Origin: JAZDIU01 sp043804635
GTDB taxonomy: Bacteria > Chloroflexota > Dehalococcoidia > Dehalococcoidales > UBA2162
Length of the DNA stretch: 64,000 nt
Direction: 5' to 3'
NCBI GenBank assembly: GCA_043804635.1
Contig: JAZDIU010000079.1
Span: 10,548 to 74,547 of the forward strand
The notes under the pieces are model-generated. The model did no database searches, was not told the DNA's origin, and saw nothing but the letters and a program-made list of their open reading frames with translations. Below are positions 35,279 to 43,419 of the stretch, in pieces. The position numbers were made by a program, and so were the translations under genes. The stretch's first letter is position 1. The number at the start of each line of letters is the position of its first letter.

Positions 35279-36469
35279 TTATCTACACACTTCGGCGAGA
35301 GAAAGCACCGGCTGATTAACATCATCATCTAGGCGGGGTATAAACGAGCCTTGTTTTTCAAAGTCGAGCATACCTTTAAACCAGATATAAGGCACTGCCC
35401 GCTTGGTGACGACTTTCATCTTCCTGAGTTGCTGAACTGAATAAATGCTATGGTCTCGTCGGGCTTCTATTATTCTCCTGGCAGAGGTCGGACCGATACC
35501 CGGCACGCGGAGAAGCTCTTCATAAGTAGCCCGGTTTACGTCTACGGGAAAAAGCCAAAGCTGCTTCTGGGCAATCACCATTTTGGGGTCTTTGGTGAGA
35601 GAAAGATTGCCTTCTTTGTTCAGGGTCAATTCCATCTCACCGGCAGAAAATCCGTAAATTCTAAACAGCCAGTCGGCCTGGTAGAGCCGGTGCTCCCGAA
35701 TTGGCGGCGTAGCGTGAACCTCTTCGAGACGTGAGTCTCTCACGGGATGGAAGGCGCTGAAATAAGCTCTTCTTAAGCCGACTTCGCCATAGAGGGCCTC
35801 GGTGGAATGGATAATATCACGGTCGGTCTCACCGGCGGCACCAACCACAAACTGGGTGGTCTGTCCGGAAGGAACTATGTCCTCATCTTTTGAGGTCAAC
35901 TGTTTGACCCACTGCATCCGTTCGAGGATGCCGTTATAGAGGTCTTTCTTGTGGCTCAATTTTGCCAGGTGGCGAACTGTAGGCGCTTCTATGTTGACGG
36001 AGACCCGGTTCGCCAGCTTACAGCCGGCTTCGATAACATCGAATTTTGCTCCCGGCAGAATCTTGAGGTGGATATACCCTTTAAACTCGTATTTCTGGCG
36101 CAGGATTTCTACAGTGCTGACCATAGACTGCATTGTTGAGGAAGGGTCTTTACCGATACCGGAGCTGAGGAAGAGGCCCTGCACCAGTCTTTTATGGTGC
36201 ATTTCCATAAATAGTCTAGCCAGCTCTTCAGGTTGGAAAGCACAGCGGGGAACGTCACGCCCGATTTGATTGACGCAGTAGGCGCAGTCGTTAACACAGA
36301 CATTAGTGAGCAGGACTTTGAACAAACAGACGAAGCCGCCGCCAGGGAGAGCAGCTTTATGGATGAAGCGCATCGGGGAGCGGGGGGACTGCGATTGCAG
36401 ACGCTGGCTGGCGGGACCCCCGCAGACATCGAACCGGGCGGCGGCGACCAGGGTATCTAACTTATCCAT
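35279..36469 (-). CDS. Radical SAM protein with C-terminal HhH (putative DNA modification/repair type)
   Basis: 396 residues. Radical SAM motif CVNDCAYC near residue 57, conserved FRRG-like LSSGIGKDPSSTMQ and SVNIEAPT. The C-terminus (about 312-370) carries helix-hairpin-helix DNA-binding motifs: NRATYEELLRVPGIGPTSARRI and QLRKMKVVTKRAVPYI. This matches the family annotated as putative DNA modification/repair radical SAM protein, usually next to a uracil-DNA-glycosylase-like partner. No such partner is nearby. It is probably transcribed from the promoter at 36663-36691, with a long hairpin in its leader. Confidence 0.88.
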   Translation of the reverse strand: MDKLDTLVAAARFDVCGGPASQRLQSQSPRSPMRFIHKAALPGGGFVCLFKVLLTNVCVNDCAYCVNQIGRDVPRCAFQPEELARLFMEMHHKRLVQGLFLSSGIGKDPSSTMQSMVSTVEILRQKYEFKGYIHLKILPGAKFDVIEAGCKLANRVSVNIEAPTVRHLAKLSHKKDLYNGILERMQWVKQLTSKDEDIVPSGQTTQFVVGAAGETDRDIIHSTEALYGEVGLRRAYFSAFHPVRDSRLEEVHATPPIREHRLYQADWLFRIYGFSAGEMELTLNKEGNLSLTKDPKMVIAQKQLWLFPVDVNRATYEELLRVPGIGPTSARRIIEARRDHSIYSVQQLRKMKVVTKRAVPYIWFKGMLDFEKQGSFIPRLDDDVNQPVLSLAEVCR

Positions 36470-36569
36470 TTTCCATCATTTTACTCTATTCTCAAGCTAA
36501 GTCAATAAAAAAACAAAAGCGAAATAAGTTAAATATTCGTTTCGTTCTTGCGTAAAATATTTTTTCCGT

Positions 36570-36618
36570 AGAAACAACTAGAGGCTAAATCCTTCTGAAA
36601 CAGCCTCTAGTTGTTTCT
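36570..36618. repeat. 17-bp inverted repeat in the leader of the radical SAM gene
   Basis: Perfect arms 36570-36586 and 36602-36618, loop 15 nt. It lies between the repeat-borne promoter (36663-36691, minus) and the gene start at 36469, so could act as an attenuator. It resembles the inverted repeat at 987-1029 in sequence at the stem base. Confidence 0.65.
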
Positions 36619-36662
36619 AGAGTTATGTAAAGTATAAGCATAGGGATTTTCGTTATACAATA

Positions 36663-36691
36663 ATAATAGCACTTATGTTCTAGACTGTCAA
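36663..36691 (-). promoter_or_regulatory. Promoter carried by repeat copy C
   Basis: Minus-strand TTGACA (36691-36686), 17-bp spacer, TATTAT (36668-36663). It points to the radical SAM gene, whose start is 194 nt away. The hexamers and spacer length are the same as in copy B. Confidence 0.6.
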
Positions 36692-36774
36692 GTGAGTTTT
36701 GTCGCTTGTTGAAAAAGTTGTAACCTCACCCTCTTAATCTCCCTCTCCTTGAGAGATTCGTGAAGGAGAGGGAG
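36663..36774 (-). repeat. Dispersed intergenic repeat, copy C (inverted relative to B)
   Basis: The reverse complement of 36663-36729 matches 8903-8970 with few differences. It is followed by a perfect 12-bp hairpin (36739-36750 with 36763-36774). It occupies the 535-nt gap between the radical SAM gene and proA. The rest of the gap holds a decayed relative of the CATTGCGAG repeat (about 36850-36900), the leader hairpin, and short GATTTACGA tandem units. Confidence 0.65.
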
Positions 36775-36957
36775 AAGTCTTAAACTCTTCCCATAACCAT
36801 AACATCGACCTAATAATCTCAAGTTGGGAAGGTAATATCCCACCCAACCCAGATTGCCACGTCGTCCCGATTCATCGAGATTCATCGCAACGACCGTGGA
36901 GGGAAAAGCCTTGCATTTGAGATTGTTTAGTGTTTAGATATTAGTATTCCGATTAAT

Positions 36958-36987
36958 GATTTACGATTTAAGATTTACGATTTACGA
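36958..36987. repeat. Short tandem GATTTACGA repeats
   Basis: Two to three units of GATTTACGATTTA directly upstream of proA; a relative lies after proA at 38287-38321. Simple low-complexity repeat. Confidence 0.55.
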
Positions 36988-37004
36988 GTTTTGAGGAGCA
37001 GAAT

Positions 37005-38279
37005 ATGGATAAAGGTATTGAAGAACTGGAGGGAAAAGGAAGGCAGGCTAAAGCGGCTTCACGCCGCCTGGCTTACCTTTCCACCGATATTAAGAATAAA
37101 GCTCTGGTAAACATTTCTAACGACCTCCTGACTAAGAAAGGCGACATCCTTAGAGCCAACGAAATCGACCTTAAGGAGGCTAAGGCAGCCGGGATGGATG
37201 CGGCTATGCTTGACCGCCTGCTCCTGGACTCGAAACGGCTGGAAGGAATGGCCCGTGACGTGCTGGCGGTCGCGGGACTTCCCGACCCCGTAGGTGAATC
37301 GTTCGAAAGGCGCACCTTACCCAACGGCTTGCGTATCAGCCGAAAAAGAGTCCCTTTAGGCGTCATCGGCGTAATCTATGAGAGCCGGCCCAACGTAACC
37401 ATAGATATTTCCGTTCTCTGTTTGAAGTCGGGCAACGCCGTTATACTCAGAGGCGGCAAAGAAGCCGTTCACTCTAACAGCGCCCTGGTCAAGGTGGTGC
37501 AGGAGGCAGCTAACCAGGCAGGCGTGCCGGAAGGAGCCGTGCAGTACATCGAGAATACCGACCGCGCTCTGATTAATCATATGCTCGGGATGAACACGAT
37601 TATCGACCTGCTCATCCCGCGCGGGGGCGCCGGCCTGATTAAATTCGCGGCTGAGAACGCCAGTATGCCGGTGGTCACCGGCGGCATCGGCGTCTGCCAT
37701 ACCTACGTGGAAGCTACCGCCGATATCCAAAAAGCTGTGGCGATTGCCTACAATGCCAAGGTCCAGCGACCTACCGTCTGTAATGCACTAGACTGCCTGC
37801 TGGTCCATCAAGGAATTGCCGGGGAATATTTACCGGCGATTGCCACCGAGTGGACTAAAGCCGGGGTGGAGATGCACTGCGACGGGCGGGCTTTATCGAT
37901 ACTCAGACAATACCCCGACTTTAAGATGTGCCCGGCTACTGACGAAGACTGGGGCAAGGAATTCCTGGCCCTGGTTGCCGCCGTTAAAGTGGTCGATTCT
38001 CTGGATGAAGCACTGGCACACATCGAACGCTACGGCTCAGGACACTCCGAGGCGATTGTCACCGAGGACCGGACTTCAGCTAAACGCTTCCTGAACGAAG
38101 TAGATGCCGCCTGCGTTTACGTCAATGCCAGCACCCGCTTCACCGATGGCGGTCAATTCGGACTGGGAGCGGAAGTGGGTATCAGCACACAGAAACTGCA
38201 CGCCCGTGGTCCGATGGGACTTAAGGAGCTGACGAGTTATAAGTGGATTATACGGGGGACAGGGCAGGTAAGACCCTGA
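37005..38279 (+). CDS. proA: Glutamate-5-semialdehyde dehydrogenase (gamma-glutamyl phosphate reductase)
   Basis: 424 residues, standard ProA length, second step of proline synthesis. Motifs: VIYESRPNVTID, GNAVILRGGKEA, GIGVCHTYV and the active-site Cys in QRPTVCNALDCLLVH. TGAGGAGCAG precedes the ATG. proB is not in the window. Confidence 0.96.
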   Translation: MDKGIEELEGKGRQAKAASRRLAYLSTDIKNKALVNISNDLLTKKGDILRANEIDLKEAKAAGMDAAMLDRLLLDSKRLEGMARDVLAVAGLPDPVGESFERRTLPNGLRISRKRVPLGVIGVIYESRPNVTIDISVLCLKSGNAVILRGGKEAVHSNSALVKVVQEAANQAGVPEGAVQYIENTDRALINHMLGMNTIIDLLIPRGGAGLIKFAAENASMPVVTGGIGVCHTYVEATADIQKAVAIAYNAKVQRPTVCNALDCLLVHQGIAGEYLPAIATEWTKAGVEMHCDGRALSILRQYPDFKMCPATDEDWGKEFLALVAAVKVVDSLDEALAHIERYGSGHSEAIVTEDRTSAKRFLNEVDAACVYVNASTRFTDGGQFGLGAEVGISTQKLHARGPMGLKELTSYKWIIRGTGQVRP

Positions 38280-38368
38280 GGAAAAATTCAGATTTATGAT
38301 TTATGAAATAAGATTTACGAATCCATCAATCTTAAAATCAAAGCTCTCAGTATTGGATGGTACTTGGG

Positions 38369-39103
38369 CTAGGTTTTTATCTTGATACCCTCGAGAGTGG
38401 CACGCTGGACTTCGAATAGTTCTTTGATGCCTTTTTCGGCTAATGAAAGTAAGGCATCAACGGTTTCTTTGCTGAAAGGTTTGCCTTCTGCCGTGCCCTG
38501 GACTTCGACGAATTTCCCTTCGCTGGTCATAACTACATTAAAATCGACTTCGGCGGTGCAGTCTTCGTCATAACAGAGGTCCAATAATTTATAACTCTGC
38601 ACTATGCCCACGCTGGTAGCAGCAATGGCACCTTTCAACGGAATGGAGGATATCACTCCCATATTAGTCAGGGTCTGAAGTGCCTGCCTCAGAGCTACGT
38701 AGCCGCCGGTAATTGCCGCAGTTCTCGTGCCGCCATCCGCCTGAAGAACGTCGCAGTCCACGATGAGGGTCCTTTCACCGAGAGCTTTGAAATCGACCAC
38801 TGCCCTGAGCGACCGCCCGATAAGGCGCTGGATTTCTTGGTTTCTACCGCCGACTCTACCCAGTGATGAGTCGCGGGGGTTGCGGGTGAGAGTAGCCCTA
38901 GGCAACATCGAGTATTCAGCCGTAATCCAGCCAGTCCCACCGCCTTTAAGAAAGGGGGGCACCCGGTCTTCCACACTTACCGAGCAGACTACCCTTGTCT
39001 TGCCCAGCTCGATTAGCGCCGAGCCTTCGGCAAAAGTCTGGAACCCGGTTGTAATCCGCACCGGTCTCAGTTCATCCCAGGCACGCCCATCAACGCGCTT
39101 CAT
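38369..39103 (-). CDS. rph: Ribonuclease PH
   Basis: 244 residues, tRNA 3'-end phosphorolytic exoribonuclease. N-terminal MKRVDGRAWDELRPVRIT, SVEDRVPPFLKG and RNQEIQRLIGRSLRAVVD match the family; the catalytic and phosphate-binding positions are intact. It converges with proA and lies on its own. Confidence 0.96.
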   Translation of the reverse strand: MKRVDGRAWDELRPVRITTGFQTFAEGSALIELGKTRVVCSVSVEDRVPPFLKGGGTGWITAEYSMLPRATLTRNPRDSSLGRVGGRNQEIQRLIGRSLRAVVDFKALGERTLIVDCDVLQADGGTRTAAITGGYVALRQALQTLTNMGVISSIPLKGAIAATSVGIVQSYKLLDLCYDEDCTAEVDFNVVMTSEGKFVEVQGTAEGKPFSKETVDALLSLAEKGIKELFEVQRATLEGIKIKT

Positions 39104-39182
39104 TCAAAATCCACCTTATTAAGAAGTATGGAAAGTATAACATTGATTCAACCAGTAAGCAATTTAATCGTGGCTAGATTTT

Positions 39183-39368
39183 TTATTCGATTTTGCCCCG
39201 TTGTCCGGCAGCGAAAGCAACACTGATTAAAACAAGAATCATGCTTATAGTTAGCCAGAACATATAAGGCAGGTCTTTAACCGCCGGAACTATTTCGAGT
39301 GCGGTAAGGACCCCCATTACCGCACTTAAGAAACCCAAGGTACCAATAATCCAGGCTAACATTCCCAT
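39183..39368 (-). CDS. Small two-helix membrane protein
   Basis: 61 residues with a strong ribosome site (GGGGGAGAATT then ATG). Two membrane helices (about 4-24 and 34-54) with a short basic C-terminal tail (GQRGKIE). Function unknown. Confidence 0.6.
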   Translation of the reverse strand: MGMLAWIIGTLGFLSAVMGVLTALEIVPAVKDLPYMFWLTISMILVLISVAFAAGQRGKIE

Positions 39369-39427
39369 AATTCTCCCCCTTTTACTATTCAGGTTTATCT
39401 TCGCTTTATTTTAATCCTTAACTTCTT

Positions 39428-39433
39428 TATAAT
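39428..39433 (+). promoter_or_regulatory. -10 box giving a leaderless radical SAM transcript
   Basis: A perfect TATAAT ends 7 nt before the GTG at 39441, so transcription would start at or next to the start codon. No ribosome site is present. Confidence 0.5.
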
Positions 39434-39440
39434 CAATGAT

Positions 39441-40583
39441 GTGACCGACCAACAAAAAATAAACTCCTTCGATATCGGGCCTTACCGGCCGCCGAGTGAG
39501 GCTTATTCTTTGCTTATCCGGGCAACAATTAACTGCCCCTGGAACCGGTGCCGGTTTTGTAATATGTACAAGGGAGCAAAATTCCAACTCCGGACGGTCG
39601 ATGAAATCAAGCAGGATATCGAACAGGCGAAAACGATTCAAGACAAAATAGTCGAGCTGGCACGTGACTCAGGCGGGAGTATTGAGGAAGCCGCGGCGGC
39701 TGTGCTCAGAAGCTCTACCAGTCATTCTATCGGCAATGTTGCCCTCTGGCTTTACGGCGGTGGCGAGAACGCTTTCCTTCAGGACGCCAATAGCCTGGTT
39801 ATGCGAACCGTTGAGTTAGCCGATATAATAAGATTTCTTCGCACAACCCTGCCTACCATTAAAAGGGTAACCAGCTATGGCCGGTCGAAGACAGCGGCTA
39901 AGAAAACACCGGAAGAAATGGCTGAACTGAAGGAGGCGGGTTTATCCCGTATTCACATCGGGCTGGAAACCGGCTACGACCCCCTGCTGGAATATATGGA
40001 TAAGGGAGTTACTGCTACAGAAGAAATTGCTGGCGGCAGAAGAGTGGTGGAATCGGGCATATCTTTATGCGAATATGTCCTGCTTGGGCTGGGTGGTAAG
40101 AAAATGTGGCGGGAGCATGCTATCGAAACGGCGAGGGTACTTAACGAAATAAACCCCGATTTTATCAGGATAAGGACTCTGCGACTTAATAGCCGCATCC
40201 CTTTGCTGGACGAAATAGAAAAAGGTAATTTTACCCGTCTGACCGACGAAGAAACTGTGGAAGAAGAGAGACTGCTGATTGAAAACCTGGAATGCACCTC
40301 GAACTTCGTAAGCGACCATATTTCTAACCTGCTCCAGGAAGTCGAGGGCAAACTTCCCGAAGATAAGGGGAAAATGCTGGCAATTATCGATGAGTTCCGA
40401 GCGTTGTCGCCCGAAGAGAAGATTAATTTTAGAGTCGGCCGCCGGATGGGAATATACGTGAGATTAGACGATTTACAAAATCCGGGTAAGCGCCAGTCAG
40501 TCAATGATGTGTTACAGAGGCTTAAGCGGGCCGGACGGCAGATAGATGAAGCGATAGATACACTGGTGGAGGGATATTTATGA
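39441..40583 (+). CDS. Radical SAM protein (CX4CX2C subfamily)
   Basis: 380 residues. Fe-S/SAM motif CPWNRCRFCNMYKGAKF near residue 33, with spacing CX4CX2C used by a recognised subfamily of radical SAM proteins (CxxNRCxFCxxY). LYGGGENAFLQDA, RIHIGLETG and LLGLGGKKMWREH follow. Substrate unknown. The next gene, pncC, starts inside its stop, so they are coupled. GTG start, leaderless as noted. Confidence 0.85.
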   Translation: MTDQQKINSFDIGPYRPPSEAYSLLIRATINCPWNRCRFCNMYKGAKFQLRTVDEIKQDIEQAKTIQDKIVELARDSGGSIEEAAAAVLRSSTSHSIGNVALWLYGGGENAFLQDANSLVMRTVELADIIRFLRTTLPTIKRVTSYGRSKTAAKKTPEEMAELKEAGLSRIHIGLETGYDPLLEYMDKGVTATEEIAGGRRVVESGISLCEYVLLGLGGKKMWREHAIETARVLNEINPDFIRIRTLRLNSRIPLLDEIEKGNFTRLTDEETVEEERLLIENLECTSNFVSDHISNLLQEVEGKLPEDKGKMLAIIDEFRALSPEEKINFRVGRRMGIYVRLDDLQNPGKRQSVNDVLQRLKRAGRQIDEAIDTLVEGYL

Positions 40584-41056
40584 GTCTGGAACAGGAAGTC
40601 GGCTTTATGCTCCATCAAAAAAAGCTGACCTTTGGCACAGTTGAGTCAGCCAGCGGCGGGCTCATCTCTCACCTCATCACTAACGTCGCCGGCTGTTCCT
40701 GTTATTTTAAAGGCTCGATTATCGCTTATAGTAATGAAATTAAAATCAATGTAGTCGGTGTAAAAGAAGCTACCATCGATAAATATGGAGCGGTTAGCGC
40801 TCCTGTGGTTAAGGAAATGGCGGCCGGCGGAAGGAAGGTTTTGGGCGTTGATATTTGCCTGGCTGATACCGGCATTGCCGGACCTACCGGCGCCACCCCG
40901 GGGAAGCCTCTCGGGCTGTTTTATATCGGGATGTCACACGAAGACGGCACGTATAGCTGGAGACATATTTTCAAAGGCGACCGCGAGCAAAATAAAATGG
41001 CAGCTGCCACGGCTGCGCTAAAATGGCTCAAAGAATATCTAACAAGCGTAAAGTAA
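40580..41056 (+). CDS. pncC: Nicotinamide-nucleotide amidase (CinA C-terminal domain)
   Basis: 158 residues, the stand-alone CinA C-terminal domain that hydrolyses nicotinamide mononucleotide in NAD recycling. Motifs: VESASGGLISHLITNVAGCS, FKGSIIAYSNEIK and DTGIAGPTGATPGKPLGLFYIG. The usual ESxTGG is ESASGG here. ATGA overlap with the radical SAM gene. Confidence 0.9.
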   Translation: MSLEQEVGFMLHQKKLTFGTVESASGGLISHLITNVAGCSCYFKGSIIAYSNEIKINVVGVKEATIDKYGAVSAPVVKEMAAGGRKVLGVDICLADTGIAGPTGATPGKPLGLFYIGMSHEDGTYSWRHIFKGDREQNKMAAATAALKWLKEYLTSVK

Positions 41057-41057
41057 A

Positions 41058-41402
41058 ATGCAGCAATACCGTGAAGTTACCAGTAGAGACTGGCTAAAAG
41101 CGTTCATCAATATCCTCTTGTTTGTGGCTTTGTTGGTATACGGCGCCATAGTTTTAGCCCAACGATGGTGGCCTATCGGATTTATTATCTGGCTGGTGGT
41201 GATAGTCGGCGGGGGGACTTATTCATTCGTTAGATGGCATGCCAGGAATTTCGCCTACCAGTGTCCCAATTGCGAAAATGAATTTGAAATTTCCACGGGT
41301 ACCGATTTTGTCACACCCAACGGTTTTACCCGTAAATATCTGAAGTGTCCCAAATGTAACCAGCGAGCCTGGATGAAGACACTAAAGAAGGAGGGAATAT
41401 GA
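41058..41402 (+). CDS. Membrane protein with C-terminal zinc ribbon
   Basis: 114 residues: two membrane helices (about 15-33 and 38-56, FINILLFVALLVYGAIVLA and FIIWLVVIVGGGTYSF), then CPNCENEFEIS and CPKCNQRAWM, a zinc ribbon facing the cytoplasm by charge. It lies between pncC and the DUF1847 gene with 1-4 nt spacing, so one operon. Confidence 0.7.
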   Translation: MQQYREVTSRDWLKAFINILLFVALLVYGAIVLAQRWWPIGFIIWLVVIVGGGTYSFVRWHARNFAYQCPNCENEFEISTGTDFVTPNGFTRKYLKCPKCNQRAWMKTLKKEGI

Positions 41403-42070
41403 ACACCGAATGCGCCAAATGTAATAAGACAGTGTGCTACACCGAGCGTTTCCTCGAAGGACCGGATAATTGCCCGACGAAGGTCAAGAATGACGTTATC
41501 AAGCAAGCCTGGCGGGAGTATGAAAAACCCGAAGTAAATGAGTTCGCCCGGCAGGCTTCCGTCCAGGAATTCGAATGCTATATGAACCTGCCCGAAGGCA
41601 GAACACCTAGGCTCCCCCGAGTCGAGGAGATTGTTCAGTTCAGCCGGAAAATGAAATATCATAAGCTGGGAGTTGCTTCCTGTCTGGGACTCAAGAGCGA
41701 GGCTGAAATGTTAAACCGGATTCTGGAAAATAGAGGCTTTGAGGTCGTTTCCGTATGTTGCAAGGTGGGAGCCATCCCCAAGGAGCAGCTTGGTCTTCGC
41801 AAGGACCAGAAAATCGCCGGACCCGATATCTACGAGTCGATGTGTAATCCCATCTCTCAGGCGATGATTTTGAACGATGCCGGGGTCGATTTTAATATAC
41901 TACTGGGGTTGTGTGTGGGGCACGATTCTCTGTTTATCAAATACGCCAAGGCACCGATTACCGTCCTGGTGGCTAAAGACAGGGTGCTAGGTCATAACCC
42001 TGTAGCCGGTTTATACCTGGCGAACTCTTATTATCGAAAGCTGCTGAGGAAAGAGAGCAAGAGCGACTGA
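41399..42070 (+). CDS. DUF1847 metal-binding protein
   Basis: 223 residues. N-terminal Cys-rich segment (CAKCNKTVCY, NCPTK) and a C-terminal DUF1847 domain with VASCLGL, VCCKVGA, MCNPISQAMILN and LLGLCVGHDSLF, in which the Cys/His residues suggest an Fe-S or zinc site. Function unknown. ATGA overlap with the zinc-ribbon gene. Confidence 0.82.
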   Translation: MNTECAKCNKTVCYTERFLEGPDNCPTKVKNDVIKQAWREYEKPEVNEFARQASVQEFECYMNLPEGRTPRLPRVEEIVQFSRKMKYHKLGVASCLGLKSEAEMLNRILENRGFEVVSVCCKVGAIPKEQLGLRKDQKIAGPDIYESMCNPISQAMILNDAGVDFNILLGLCVGHDSLFIKYAKAPITVLVAKDRVLGHNPVAGLYLANSYYRKLLRKESKSD

Positions 42071-42076
42071 TTTCTT

Positions 42077-42466
42077 CTATTTAGGTCGTTCCAGTAACTC
42101 GACCACTACGTTGTCCTGAGCAACGAAGTGCGAAATCTTGACCCCCGATGCACCCTGTGTAATTTCTCGCAGGAATTTTACGCCGGCTTTTTTCAAATCG
42201 GCCACGGCGGCTTCTATGTTGTCGGTTCTCAACCCGTAATGTTCTAGGACTGGGATAGTCTTACCATCGCTGGTGGGTACCGGCATCGGGTTTGTAGTCG
42301 ATACTACGAACCTTGTTCCATTCAGGTCCATAGTGATAAGCATGCGCCCGCCAGGCAGCTCACGTTTATCAACGGTACGGGCACCGAACATCTTTTCATA
42401 GTATTCTGCAGTAGCTGCGGGAGCGGAACCGCTCAGATGAACGTGGTCGAACCAGTATTTGGGCAT
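42077..42466 (-). CDS. VOC-family (glyoxalase/dioxygenase-like) protein
   Basis: 129 residues. One complete VOC domain of two beta-alpha-beta-beta-beta units: FDHVHLSGSAPAATAEYYEKMFGA and EHYGLRTDNIEAAVADLKKAGVKF, ending in DNVVVELLERP. The metal-ligand His and Glu positions are present (DHVH and VVELLE). GAGGAGGTATAAA precedes the ATG. Separated from the SDR operon by a terminator. Confidence 0.85.
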   Translation of the reverse strand: MPKYWFDHVHLSGSAPAATAEYYEKMFGARTVDKRELPGGRMLITMDLNGTRFVVSTTNPMPVPTSDGKTIPVLEHYGLRTDNIEAAVADLKKAGVKFLREITQGASGVKISHFVAQDNVVVELLERPK

Positions 42467-42537
42467 TTTATACCTCCTCGAATTCTATTAATCCGGGCAC
42501 TATCATATTACAATAGTCCCGATAAGACAAGACAAAT

Positions 42538-42566
42538 ATATGAGGGGGCATTTAGCCCCCTCATAT
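42538..42566. terminator. Terminator of the SDR/HpaB operon
   Basis: Perfect 12-bp stem ATATGAGGGGGC/GCCCCCTCATAT with loop ATTTA, just after the minus-strand SDR gene ends at 42605. The U-tract is weak on the minus strand (TTTGTCTTG). Confidence 0.6.
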
Positions 42567-42604
42567 TCCACATTATCAGGGTTAATCCAACCAAACCAAA
42601 AACA

Positions 42605-43414
42605 CTACTCAGCAGGTCCTTTGGGTTGTGGCGGTGGTCCTACCAGAGCTCCACCATCGACGATAACCGTGATTCCGGTAACGAAGCTGGCGGCATCCGA
42701 CGCCAGGTAGAGACAGGCACCGACTAAATCTTCCGGCTCTCCAAGGCGGTGTAAAGGTGTCCGGTTTATAGCGGCTTGACCCGCTTCCGGCGACCTCCAG
42801 AGCATTTCACTAAGCCGGGTCTTAATTGTCCCGGGAGCGATAGCGTTAGCCCTGATATTATACTGTCCCCATTCTCTAGCCATCGACTGGGTTAACATTA
42901 TTACCCCGGCCTTGCTGATGCCGTAAATCTGCAAGTTGCTGGGTCTTAATCCACCGACCGAGGCAGTATTAATAATGCTGCCACCCTTGCCCTGCTTCAC
43001 CATAACCTTTGCCACCATCTGTCCCAGCCAGAAGATACTTCTCAGGTTAACATTCATATCGGTCTCCCAGAGAAAATCTTCGGCGTCGATGAGCGGGGAG
43101 ACGGCGGGGTTGGTGCCGGCATTGTTCATCAGGATATCGATGTGTCCGAATTCGGCTACTACCTTGTCGACCAGATTCTTCAGTTCATCTTTCTTAGCCA
43201 CGTGGGCGGCGATTGGAAAAGCTTTCCTACCTTTGGCTTTGATTTCCTCAGCTACTTTTTCCAATTCAGGAAGTTTTCGTGAGGCGAGGGCAACGTCTGC
43301 CCCAGCATCGGCAAATCCCAGAGCAACTGCCCGGCCGATGCCCCGGCCACCACCGGTGACGAGTGCTACCTTACCCTCCAGAGAAAACATTTTGGCTATT
43401 TTAGCTGTATCCAT
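42605..43414 (-). CDS. Short-chain dehydrogenase/reductase 1
   Basis: 269 residues from ATG 43414; a longer frame begins at 43471 inside the neighbouring SDR gene. Rossmann motif VTGGGRGIGRAVALGF, NNAG in MNNAGTNPAVS, catalytic YxxxK in YGISKAG, ending GITVIVDGGALVG, as in FabG-like SDRs. Cofactor NAD(P)H, substrate unknown. It follows SDR 2 with a 5-nt gap. Confidence 0.9.
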   Translation of the reverse strand: MDTAKIAKMFSLEGKVALVTGGGRGIGRAVALGFADAGADVALASRKLPELEKVAEEIKAKGRKAFPIAAHVAKKDELKNLVDKVVAEFGHIDILMNNAGTNPAVSPLIDAEDFLWETDMNVNLRSIFWLGQMVAKVMVKQGKGGSIINTASVGGLRPSNLQIYGISKAGVIMLTQSMAREWGQYNIRANAIAPGTIKTRLSEMLWRSPEAGQAAINRTPLHRLGEPEDLVGACLYLASDAASFVTGITVIVDGGALVGPPPQPKGPAE

Positions 43415-43419
43415 CTCTT

